From JALXCG01 sp026991065 [NCBI: Gemmatimonadota bacterium] (lineage in GTDB: Bacteria > GCA-2686955): DNA of 6,352 bases. The first letter of the stretch is position 1. Every line of letters begins with the position of its first letter. The stretch is from positions 1 to 6,352 of the forward strand of contig JALXCG010000342.1 in assembly GCA_026991065.1 (NCBI GenBank), read 5' to 3'. Of the stretch, positions 1-6,273 are shown piece after piece. Position numbers and translations under genes: made by a program. A model generated the notes under the pieces. It saw only the letters and a program-made list of their open reading frames with translations. It was not told where the DNA came from and ran no database searches.

Positions 1-1472
1 GCTTCACATACGATCGGATGGAAATTCTGCGCGATGAAGGGGTTCTGGCTCATCAGGCGGCGCATCCGATTGCTGGGCACAAAGGTGTAGGAGTTGACCT
101 GTGGGTTTTGCCGCAGAATCTCTTCGCGCATCTGCGCAAAACGGGTGAACGCGAGGGTCTTGATATCCTGCTCGGCCACCCAGAGATTGCCGTGGCGGGC
201 ATTGAACCCGGGAGTAGCGGAGACGGCCGGGAGGAAGGGATCGATGATGAAAATCAGATCGGCGCCCTTGGAGATCGCCGATTTCATGTTACTGGTGCGG
301 GTCACGATCCCGTCGGTATAGTAGCGGTCACCGATCTTCACGCTGCGAAAGAAGGGGTGGGCCGCGGAGCTGGCCTGAATCGCCTTGCTGATCGGCACAT
401 CGCGGAACTCTCCCTCGCCGAAAAGAACATGCCGGCGGCGGTCCTGATCGGTGGCGCCCACGTAGAACTCCGCATCCAACTCGGCGAAACTGTTGGTCTG
501 GCCGAGCCGGGTAAAGATGTCGGCCAGGAACTCCTCCAACTCGCTGTTGTCAAACATCGGCCCAAAAGCCCGCTCATAAGACCAAAGGGCGGAAAAGACA
601 CTGGGATCCGCCTGCCCGCGCAATGCATCGATCACATAGGTGGCAAAATCCTGCTGGGCCATGAGAAAGCGCCGGGGAATCTCGCGAATGTTCAGTTGTC
701 GCCAGCTCAAACGCAACTGCTTGGGCCAGTCATTGCGCACCCCGCCGACGTTGGCGATCATGTCATCGATCGAGAAACCGTTGACCAGGAAACCGGTTAC
801 CAGCGCCCCGGCGCTGATGCCGTAGTACATGTCGTAATCGCCGACGCCAAGATCGCAGGCATCATCCAGGCATTTGAGAACACCCAACTCATAGTAGATG
901 CCGGTGATCCCGCCTCCGGCGGCACTGATCGCTTTCTTGCCCGACCGCTTCTGCAGCAATGTCTTGCGGCAGAAATCCCAGAACGCGCGAACGAATTCAT
1001 CCTGCGCTTCCCGACTCTCGCTGCCGACCAGGCGCGGCGAAAGGGAAAGATCGCGAAAGCACCCTCCGACATGGCGCTGCCCAAGCTCGAAAATCAGCCG
1101 GTCAACCCGAGCTTCATCCGCATCTCCCACCAGTACCGCGATCCTGGCAAAGGGGTAGGCGCGCTCGCGGGAGCGCTCCTTGCCAAGCGTGTCGAGCAGA
1201 CCGCGCAGCGCCTCCTCCTGGCCGGCCGTCGCACCGTCCGGGTCGGGGATGTGGCGGCAATCCAGAACGACCAAGTTGTAGTAGCGGGCGGAAAGGCGCT
1301 CGATCACCTCTTCAAAAGAATCGGTCGGATCCACATTCAGTGTCAGCTCATCGCTGTCCCACACCCCGGGGCCGTGGTTCCGTAACCAGTCCTGGCGGTC
1401 GAAGGCTGCCGCGAAATCGGTGTGGTTGCGCTGCATCGGGGAGAAATAGAGGACATTCTTGCGAATCGACAC
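1..1472 (-). CDS. Patatin-like phospholipase with N-terminal extension (3' end outside window)
   Basis: This is a serine lipid acyl hydrolase of the patatin family, expected to cleave acyl esters of phospholipids or other lipids. The minus-strand frame is open for 490 codons and runs off the left edge, so the C-terminus is missing. Patatin motifs are visible in order: the glycine-rich oxyanion loop GGGITG (residues 186-191), the nucleophile elbow GISAG with Ser220, and the catalytic dyad Asp387 in DGI, where the family usually has DGG or DGA. The catalytic domain starts near residue 180. The first ~180 residues are not patatin and alternate predicted strands and helices, for example YYNLVVLDCR and ARIAVLVGD. 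I chose the GTG at 1472 because GAGG (1484-1481) lies 8 nt upstream and the encoded SIRKNVLYFSP reads as a first beta strand. The alternative ATG at 1436 would remove 12 residues. No signal peptide is seen, so it is probably cytoplasmic or membrane-associated. The family call is firm; the substrate is unknown. Confidence 0.93.
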   Translation of the reverse strand, partial: MSIRKNVLYFSPMQRNHTDFAAAFDRQDWLRNHGPGVWDSDELTLNVDPTDSFEEVIERLSARYYNLVVLDCRHIPDPDGATAGQEEALRGLLDTLGKERSRERAYPFARIAVLVGDADEARVDRLIFELGQRHVGGCFRDLSLSPRLVGSESREAQDEFVRAFWDFCRKTLLQKRSGKKAISAAGGGITGIYYELGVLKCLDDACDLGVGDYDMYYGISAGALVTGFLVNGFSIDDMIANVGGVRNDWPKQLRLSWRQLNIREIPRRFLMAQQDFATYVIDALRGQADPSVFSALWSYERAFGPMFDNSELEEFLADIFTRLGQTNSFAELDAEFYVGATDQDRRRHVLFGEGEFRDVPISKAIQASSAAHPFFRSVKIGDRYYTDGIVTRTSNMKSAISKGADLIFIIDPFLPAVSATPGFNARHGNLWVAEQDIKTLAFTRFAQMREEILRQNPQVNSYTFVPSNRMRRLMSQNPFIAQNFHPIVCE

Positions 1473-1621
1473 GGCGGAATCCTCGCACTCAAGGGGACCG
1501 AGTTTCAGGGGCTGGCAGGTGCGCACAGACGTGCGAAGCGTGCACCCGGAAGATAGAATAACAAATCGCGACGCAATGCGTCGCAAATGACGCAATGTGG
1601 AGCGGGGTGGAGCGCCGAGAC
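1473..1621. other. Intergenic gap between peptidase and patatin genes
   Basis: This 149-nt gap separates two minus-strand genes. It holds the hairpin described separately, a 9-nt direct repeat GACGCAATG (1570-1578 and 1589-1597), a 7-nt repeat TGGAGCG (1598-1604 and 1608-1614), and a small inverted pair CGCAC/GTGCG around 1522-1536. The promoter of the patatin gene should lie here if the hairpin terminates the upstream operon, but I see no convincing -35/-10 pair. The gap is much wider than the other minus-strand junctions (35 nt and a 4-nt overlap), which supports a separate transcript for the patatin gene. Confidence 0.6.
1568..1584 (-). terminator. Candidate intrinsic terminator downstream of the M28 peptidase gene
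   Basis: A perfect 7-bp GC-rich stem, GCGACGC-ATT-GCGTCGC when read on the minus strand, begins 38 nt after the peptidase stop codon. It is followed on that strand by the T-rich but interrupted stretch GATTTGTTATTCTATCTT. Position, stem and tail fit a Rho-independent terminator of the three-gene operon. The broken T-tract makes this moderate at best, and a protein-binding palindrome upstream of the patatin gene is an alternative reading. Confidence 0.4.
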
Positions 1622-2710
1622 TCAGATGAAATAGGTGTTGCGCAGCATGTAGACCAGCATCTCCACATCACGCGATCGCTGCATTCCCGCCAATCCCTGC
1701 GCGGCCAGCATCTGCTCGGCGAAAGAGCCGAAAGTGGCGTGCAAAAGCCGAGCTTCGGCGGCGGAGGTATCGCAGGGAAGGGCGGTTTTGCCCAAGGTGC
1801 GAGCCCCGAGCAGGCGCAGGACATGAAGCAACCAGCGCCCTACGCTGCGCACTTTGGCCAGGTTCAGCCACTCCAGCGTGTCACTCTCGGAGTGATAATG
1901 CTCGCCACGCCCGCAAGAGAGAAAAAGGTAGGGCACCCCGTGAACGCGAAACGCATGGTAGTCGGAAAGATCGCCGATGCAGCGCTGCGGTGCCAGCACC
2001 ACGCGTGGCGCTCCCAACGCAACCGACGAGTGTTCCACCACGTTGCGAATCTCGGGATGGCTCTCGGCGCCGATGGCGAAGAGCAGGTCCGACACTGCCG
2101 GCGCCGCATCGCGAAACGGGCCCGGGCGCTTTTCGACATCGTGTCCAATGAGGTCCAGGATGATCGCCGCCGCGGGTCGTTCCGTCTCTCTCTTCTCCTC
2201 CCACCAGTGCACCGATCCCATTGCCGGAGTCAGAAAGAACGGGGGCTCTTCGGCATCGAAGAGAGCGATCACCAAGTCGCGCTCCAAAGGCGCGCGCCGC
2301 ACCTCTTCGGCAATTGCCAGGCAGAGCGCAACCGCCGCCGCGTTGTCATCGGCACAGGGCGCGTCGATCACACTGTCGTAGTGCGCCCCAAGCAGCAGGG
2401 GAGCGGGCGCGGCTCGGTGGCGGGCGTCGCCGCGTCCATTTCCTTGCCCCGGCAGGACGCCCACAAGATTACAAAAGTCGCACAGCTCCCCCACTTGTGG
2501 ATGGCGCGCCCGATAGGGCCACTCCAACTCCCGCCCCGGCAGTGGATTCAACCCAATCGCCTCCATCCGCCGCCGCAAATAGCGCCGCGCCGTGGCGTGC
2601 CCCGGCATGCCCACACGCCGCCCCAGCGGCAGGCAGAGAGCTGCCAGATCCTCTTCCAGATGAGCCGCGTCCAGGGGCGTGGCTGCGCCTCCGCCGGCAT
2701 CGGGGCTCAT
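1622..2710 (-). CDS. M28-family zinc aminopeptidase
   Basis: The 362-residue product is a metallopeptidase of family M28, which uses a di-zinc site to remove N-terminal residues or cut small peptides; the fold also includes glutaminyl cyclases. Likely metal ligands appear in the family order: His110 in AHYDS, Asp121/Asp122 in CADDN, Glu154/Glu155 in FDAEE (general base plus ligand), Asp186 in ILDLIG, and His273 in HYHSESDT. SDYHAF (249-254) is also typical of the family. The intact DDN motif favours a di-zinc peptidase over a single-zinc cyclase. The ATG at 2710 overlaps the TGA of the phosphatase gene as ATGA, implying translational coupling; no strong Shine-Dalgarno sequence of its own is seen. 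The frame is open up to 2851, but that extension lies inside the phosphatase gene and matches no domain. No signal peptide or membrane helix is visible, unlike many secreted M28 enzymes, so it is probably cytoplasmic. Last gene of the operon. Confidence 0.93.
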   Translation of the reverse strand: MSPDAGGGAATPLDAAHLEEDLAALCLPLGRRVGMPGHATARRYLRRRMEAIGLNPLPGRELEWPYRARHPQVGELCDFCNLVGVLPGQGNGRGDARHRAAPAPLLLGAHYDSVIDAPCADDNAAAVALCLAIAEEVRRAPLERDLVIALFDAEEPPFFLTPAMGSVHWWEEKRETERPAAAIILDLIGHDVEKRPGPFRDAAPAVSDLLFAIGAESHPEIRNVVEHSSVALGAPRVVLAPQRCIGDLSDYHAFRVHGVPYLFLSCGRGEHYHSESDTLEWLNLAKVRSVGRWLLHVLRLLGARTLGKTALPCDTSAAEARLLHATFGSFAEQMLAAQGLAGMQRSRDVEMLVYMLRNTYFI

Positions 2711-3243
2711 CGCGACACGCCCCAGGTGCGCACAAACGCACACTGCGCCGGCGTCTCCGGCGACGCCACCAGGCTGAGCCTCGGCCCCCGCAGGCGCCTC
2801 AACTCCCGCAACGCGGCTTCGCCGGGGAAGCCATGCTCCGCCAGGTAACATCCCACCAGGGTGCCGGTGCGCCCGATCCCGCCGAAGCAGTGCAGGTAGA
2901 GGTTGCGCCCCGCGGCCAGATGCTCGTTGATCAGGGCCAGCCCGCGCCGCGCCAACTCCGGTGACGGCAAGCCACGATCGGAAATCGCCAGCCGGGTATA
3001 GTCCACCCGCGCCCCACCGTCTCCATGCAGCAAGGCGGCTTCAGCGCGCAGCAGCGGCTCGTACGGCACTGCGCCGTACTCGCCCGGCTCGGTCAGGTCG
3101 AGAAAAGCATCGATCCCACGCAGCAGGAGCTGGCGCAACCGGTGCCGCGCCTCCGCACCATCGGCGTGCAGCGGTATCCCCCCGGCAAGGAACCGCTCTT
3201 CGATCACCCAGTAGGCGTTCGGCAGCTCCTCAATCAGCGCCAT
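2707..3243 (-). CDS. Protein tyrosine / dual-specificity phosphatase
   Basis: This 178-residue protein is a Cys-based phosphatase of the PTP/DSP fold. The P-loop signature C-X5-R is complete: His118-Cys119-FGGIG-Arg125-Thr126, with Cys119 the nucleophile and Arg125 binding the phosphate. Asp89 in ISDRGLPS is the likely general acid. ETPAQCAFVRTW (163-174) is the conserved C-terminal segment after the P-loop in bacterial members, and the N-terminal FLAGGIP (18-24) and FLDLTEPGE (47-55) are also typical. The length suits a single-domain enzyme. The start is well supported: AGGAGG (3255-3250) lies 6 nt before the ATG. The gene begins 35 nt after the sulfatase-like gene ends, and its stop overlaps the peptidase start by 4 nt, so it is the middle gene of an operon. 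There is no signal peptide, so it is expected in the cytoplasm. The substrate could be a phosphoprotein, nucleotide or lipid phosphate and cannot be told from sequence. Confidence 0.93.
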   Translation of the reverse strand: MALIEELPNAYWVIEERFLAGGIPLHADGAEARHRLRQLLLRGIDAFLDLTEPGEYGAVPYEPLLRAEAALLHGDGGARVDYTRLAISDRGLPSPELARRGLALINEHLAAGRNLYLHCFGGIGRTGTLVGCYLAEHGFPGEAALRELRRLRGPRLSLVASPETPAQCAFVRTWGVSR

Positions 3244-3249
3244 TCACCG

Positions 3250-3255
3250 CCTCCT
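3250..3255 (-). promoter_or_regulatory. Strong Shine-Dalgarno sequence of the phosphatase gene
   Basis: AGGAGG on the minus strand sits 6 nt upstream of the ATG at 3243. It fixes the phosphatase start and gives this second operon gene its own efficient translation start. Confidence 0.85.
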
Positions 3256-3278
3256 CTCCGCCGCGCCCCTTGGGATCG

Positions 3279-5273
3279 TCAGTTCAGATACCCAAGCGCC
3301 TTCAACTGTTTGATTCGCTGAGGATCCAGTTCCTCTGTCCCCTTCTCCGAGGGGTAAGCGTTCTGCTGCGCCGCCGAATAGAGTGGATCCAGGAGCGCCG
3401 CCAGGCTCTCCGCCACCGCCGGATAGCGCGCCGATGAGTCGGGGTCGGCGCCCGGGTGCTGCTCCGGAACCGGCACCAGAATCTCTCCCACAACGGGCGA
3501 CTGGAGAAGCTTCCACTTGGCGGTCCGAACTGCCCGTGATTGACCCGGTCCCGGAGTTCCTTCAATCGCCAGCAACCCCCGTTTCCGCAATGCCTCCACC
3601 GGCTCCTGAACGAGCGACACACCGCTGATCACGGGCGGCAGATCAAGCCCCACCAGGTCGGCCACCGAGGGAAAGATGTCGACCAGGCTCACCGGGGCAT
3701 CCGCCTTCGCCCGCAAGCGCTCGGCCCCCGGCCCGCGAATCACCAACGGCACCCGCAGGGTCGACTCGTAGAGCCCCTCATGGTGGAAGCGCGGCTCATT
3801 GTCAGTCATGTTCTCGCCATGGTCCGCGGTCAGCACGACCAGCGTGTTCTGCGCCAAACCCAGAGCGTCCAGCGCATCCAGCAACTGGCCGATGCGCGCG
3901 TCGGCGTTGGCCACACACTCGTCATAGCGCGCCATCACCGCCGCTTCCTGCTCCTTGGTCATCTCCACCCGTTCCCCGGTGTTGCGCCCCATTCCGTGCC
4001 CCCCCTCTTTCCGCGCCTTGCCCATGAACACCCGCGTGTCGCCGGGGTCTGCTGCCCCCGTGTCGCGCAGAAAGCGGTCGCGAAACTCCGGGTCCGGCGT
4101 ATAGGGCTGATGCGGATCGAGCAGGTGGAGAAAAAGGAAGAAGCGCTCGTTGCGATGGCGCTCCAACCACTCCGTCGCCAGGCGGGTAGCGGGCTGACGC
4201 TCGCCGGGGCGCAGCCCCAGCAGCAAGCGGTAGAGCGACACATTCTGCAGCAACAGCTCCGGCCACGCTTCCTCGGCCACCTCCACCCGCTCCGCATCAA
4301 AATAGGTCTCAAACCCCTGCGCGAACCCCAAGGTATAAGACAGCCACGGATTGTTGATGAACCCGCCGGTCCGAAACCCCTTGGCCCGCGCTGCTTCGCC
4401 CATCGTCGGCACCACCTCCGACAAACGATAGCCATTGCCCATCACGCCGTGCGTGGGCGGATAGAGACCCGTCAACATGCTTGCGTGCCCCGGCGCCGAC
4501 GATGGCCAGGTGGTGGTGGCATTGGTGAACAGCACTCCCTCCTTCGCCAGCCGCGCGATGTTGGGGCTGGTGGGGCGATCATAGCCGTAGACTTGCAGAT
4601 GGTCCGCGCGCAGGGTGTCGATCGAGATCAGCACCACATTCGGACCGCTGCTGCTCCCCGCGGATGCCGCCGGCCCCATTCCCAACACCCGCACCCCGAG
4701 CAGTGCTACCACAACCCACACCAGTGCCAGCAGCAGCAGCTCTTTGCCTCGCGTCGCGGCACGCGTCAGCAGCCCATCCCCGCGCAATGCCCGCACCAGT
4801 CGCGGCGTCAGCCACGCGGCGGCCGCCAAAGAGAGCGCCACCAGTGCGAGCTGGGTCACCAAGCGCGACAGATCCCCCCCGGGCAGATGGCGGAACACGA
4901 TTGTGCTGCGAAAAGATGCCAGCACCATCACCCCGGCGGAGCCGGCCAGGAGCAGCGCCAAGGCACTGCCGAACTGCCACACCCGATCGCGCTCCGCCGC
5001 TCGCGCCGCCAGAGCCCGCGCGATGAGCATGGGCACGAAGGTCCCCACCAGGAGAAACAACCCCACCGCCGCTGACGAAACCAGCAGTTGCGCCGCCGCC
5101 ATCGGCCTCAGTCCCGGATAGCGAATCAGATAGACCGCGGCCTCGGCGCAGCCCAGTAGTGCGCCGGCCAAAAATGCGATTCCGGGCAATGCAGCAAGAG
5201 AAAGAGAACGATTCGAGCGCAAGAGTAGGTTCCAGACAAGGGGAGAAAAAAGGCAAAAGGGCGAAAAGGCCAT
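3279..5273 (-). CDS. Membrane-anchored sulfatase-like hydrolase (alkaline phosphatase superfamily)
   Basis: The 664-residue product joins an N-terminal membrane part to a sulfatase-fold catalytic domain. About five hydrophobic segments are visible, near residues 24-50, 59-90, 100-121, 138-160 and 176-198. The catalytic domain starts near residue 211 with NVVLISIDTLRADHL (metal ligand Asp219). Other landmarks are the active-site strand SAPGHASMLTG (259-269), DPHQPY (386-391), TADHGEN (482-488; Asp484, His485) and FHHEGLYE (496-503). It ends in LKALGYLN, a common ending for this subgroup. The formylglycine consensus C/S-X-P-S-R is replaced by Ser259-Ala-Pro-Gly-His263, so maturation to formylglycine is doubtful; the enzyme may instead use Ser259 directly, as phospho-transferring relatives use Thr or Ser. 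The substrate (sulfate or phosphate ester) is therefore open. I chose the ATG at 5273 because the frame upstream runs antisense through the secretion signal of the divergent gene, and the hydrophobic N-terminus follows this ATG closely. The Shine-Dalgarno sequence is weak. First gene of the three-gene operon. Confidence 0.92.
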   Translation of the reverse strand: MAFSPFCLFSPLVWNLLLRSNRSLSLAALPGIAFLAGALLGCAEAAVYLIRYPGLRPMAAAQLLVSSAAVGLFLLVGTFVPMLIARALAARAAERDRVWQFGSALALLLAGSAGVMVLASFRSTIVFRHLPGGDLSRLVTQLALVALSLAAAAWLTPRLVRALRGDGLLTRAATRGKELLLLALVWVVVALLGVRVLGMGPAASAGSSSGPNVVLISIDTLRADHLQVYGYDRPTSPNIARLAKEGVLFTNATTTWPSSAPGHASMLTGLYPPTHGVMGNGYRLSEVVPTMGEAARAKGFRTGGFINNPWLSYTLGFAQGFETYFDAERVEVAEEAWPELLLQNVSLYRLLLGLRPGERQPATRLATEWLERHRNERFFLFLHLLDPHQPYTPDPEFRDRFLRDTGAADPGDTRVFMGKARKEGGHGMGRNTGERVEMTKEQEAAVMARYDECVANADARIGQLLDALDALGLAQNTLVVLTADHGENMTDNEPRFHHEGLYESTLRVPLVIRGPGAERLRAKADAPVSLVDIFPSVADLVGLDLPPVISGVSLVQEPVEALRKRGLLAIEGTPGPGQSRAVRTAKWKLLQSPVVGEILVPVPEQHPGADPDSSARYPAVAESLAALLDPLYSAAQQNAYPSEKGTEELDPQRIKQLKALGYLN

Positions 5274-5391
5274 GGCTCTATTAAAGGTAGCATCGGTGAC
5301 TATAGCTCGAATCCCACAATCGTTCTGCCTGGAATCGCTTCCCGCGGGTTTCCCTGGCGATCGCCGTTCATCACTCCAATGGAGGCCTCCG
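5274..5391. promoter_or_regulatory. Divergent intergenic promoter region
   Basis: This 118-nt gap lies between two divergently read genes and must hold the promoters of both unless transcription enters from further away. On the minus strand, TATAGT (5304-5299) resembles a -10 box and would give a leader of about 20 nt for the sulfatase-like gene, but no good -35 box sits 16-18 nt above it. Three perfect palindromes lie on the side near the YceI gene: CCCGCGGG (5341-5348), GGCGATCGCC (5356-5365) and GGAGGCCTCC (5381-5390). The last contains the YceI Shine-Dalgarno sequence. Whether any of them is an operator is not known. Confidence 0.45.
5381..5385 (+). promoter_or_regulatory. Shine-Dalgarno sequence of the YceI-family gene
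   Basis: GGAGG lies 6 nt upstream of the ATG at 5392 and decides this start over the in-frame ATG at 5272. It forms the left half of the palindrome GGAGGCCTCC (5381-5390), whose right half, CCTCC, is anti-Shine-Dalgarno-like and lies between the site and the start codon. Confidence 0.85.
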
Positions 5392-6111
5392 ATGTACCCC
5401 TTCCGCATTCGCAACCTATTTCCAGCACTGGCGCTTACACTGGCGGTTCTGATCCATTGCGGAGCCCCGGCCAGCGCGGCAACCCCCACGGCGAATGCCG
5501 AATTGACGATCGACACAACCCTCAGCAAGGTCGTTTGGCACGCTCGCAAAGTCGTCGGCGATCAACACCGCGGCACCGTGGCGGTCAAGAGCGGCAGCGT
5601 CAGCCTGGGGCCGGATGGCAAGCCGACAGCCGCGCAGATCACAATCGACATGCGCTCCATTGAGAATGAAGACGTCACCAATGAGCGGTGGAATGCGAAG
5701 CTGGTCAAGCATTTGAAGTCGGACGATTTTTTTGCGGTGAGCAAGCACCCGGTCGCGACCCTGGTGGTGACAGAGATCCGCGAAGGCGCCAAGGAGAGCG
5801 GCTACACGCACACCCTGGACGGCAACCTGACCATCCGCGGTGAGACCCGCCCGACCTCCTTCCCGGCCAAGATCGTGCTGGGCGACGGCGCGGCAACCGC
5901 AACCGGCCGACTGACAGTCGATCGCACCGAATTCGGGGTGCGCTACGGGTCCGGCAAGTTCTTTCAGAACCTCGGCAATCGGGTGATCGCGGACAACTTC
6001 ACTCTGGAATTCGAGATCCACGCCGGTGGTGACGCATCGCGAGCAGCCGCGACCAGCCGCGGGCGAGTGCGGCGAATGCAGCGTTCCAAGGCGAGCGCCA
6101 CGGCCCAATAG
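5392..6111 (+). CDS. YceI-family periplasmic protein
   Basis: The product is 239 residues. A signal peptide is clear: basic start (Arg5, Arg7), hydrophobic core about 9-21, and a likely cut after PASA (residue 29). Cys23 is preceded by His, so it is a poor lipobox. Residues 36-209 form the YceI beta-barrel domain, a lipocalin-like fold that in characterised members holds isoprenoid or other lipophilic ligands in the periplasm. Matching landmarks are LTIDTTLSKVVWHARK (38-53), HRGTVAVKSG (59-68), ITIDMRSIENEDV (83-95), HLKSDDFF (107-114), LDGNLTIRGETR (142-153) and GRLTVDRTEFG (172-182). The start at 5392 is supported by GGAGG 6 nt upstream and by the signal peptide beginning there. After the domain comes a 30-residue Ala/Ser/Arg-rich tail (210-239, five arginines between 224 and 231), which is not expected in the family. 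It is divergent from the sulfatase-like gene. The ligand is unknown. Confidence 0.95.
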   Translation: MYPFRIRNLFPALALTLAVLIHCGAPASAATPTANAELTIDTTLSKVVWHARKVVGDQHRGTVAVKSGSVSLGPDGKPTAAQITIDMRSIENEDVTNERWNAKLVKHLKSDDFFAVSKHPVATLVVTEIREGAKESGYTHTLDGNLTIRGETRPTSFPAKIVLGDGAATATGRLTVDRTEFGVRYGSGKFFQNLGNRVIADNFTLEFEIHAGGDASRAAATSRGRVRRMQRSKASATAQ

Positions 6112-6273
6112 AAACCACGGAAACTCAAGCGCGCGACCCGCGACGTGGATGGAACGTTGGCGATGGATCGAGGGGCTTCTTGCCAGAAAGAGCAAACGCG
6201 TTCATCATGTGGTAACAGGACGCGGTGACTCCGCGGCGTCGCGGAGATCCTCGCCAAGCGCAAGACTCTGCGA
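6112..6273. other. Intergenic gap right of the YceI gene
   Basis: No gene is supported in this 162-nt stretch. Just past the YceI stop, CCACG (6115-6119) can pair with CGTGG (6144-6148) around a small CGCG-ACC-CGCG core, but no T-run follows, so a terminator is not supported. TTGCCA (6180-6185) with CATCAT (6203-6208) at 17-nt spacing is a weak promoter-like pair reading rightwards. A 7-bp hairpin lies at 6229-6246. Confidence 0.5.
6229..6246. repeat. Perfect inverted repeat / hairpin
   Basis: CTCCGCG-GCGT-CGCGGAG forms a 7-bp GC-rich stem with a 4-nt loop. No T-tract follows on either strand, so it is not a standard terminator. It lies 27 nt upstream of the possible start of the next gene. 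It could be a leader structure, a protein-binding site or chance in GC-rich DNA. Confidence 0.5.

Noticed and set aside
18-1385. Plus-strand open frame of 455 codons
   Set aside because: It is antisense to the patatin gene, shows no recognisable motif, and its openness follows from GC-rich codon use on the other strand.
1595-2848. Plus-strand open frame of 417 codons
   Set aside because: It is antisense to the M28 peptidase, whose full set of metal-ligand motifs is intact; the product is Arg/Gln/His-rich with no domain.
2711-2851. 47-codon N-terminal extension of the M28 peptidase
   Set aside because: It lies wholly within the phosphatase coding sequence in another frame and is Ala/Gly-rich without structure; the ATGA overlap start at 2710 is better.
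4728-4742. CAG repeat run
   Set aside because: It encodes part of the leucine-rich membrane helix (residues 179-185 region) of the sulfatase-like protein on the minus strand, so it is explained by coding.
3540-5075. Plus-strand open frame of 511 codons
   Set aside because: It is antisense to the sulfatase-like gene and encodes a His/Gln/Arg-rich sequence typical of shadow frames.
5356-5365. GGCGATCGCC as a cyanobacterial HIP1-type repeat
   Set aside because: Only this one perfect copy stood out, and nothing else in the window suggests a cyanobacterium.
5272-5391. Earlier in-frame ATG for the YceI gene at 5272
   Set aside because: It lacks a Shine-Dalgarno sequence and would bury the signal peptide 40 residues inside the protein; GGAGG precedes the ATG at 5392.
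5458-5460. Lipoprotein attachment at Cys23 of the YceI protein
   Set aside because: The residue before the Cys is His, which does not fit a lipobox; an ordinary signal peptidase site after PASA fits better.
5274-5549. Upstream extension of the sulfatase-like gene by 92 codons
   Set aside because: It would run antisense through the YceI signal peptide and its ribosome-binding site, and has no domain content; the membrane part starts after the ATG at 5273.
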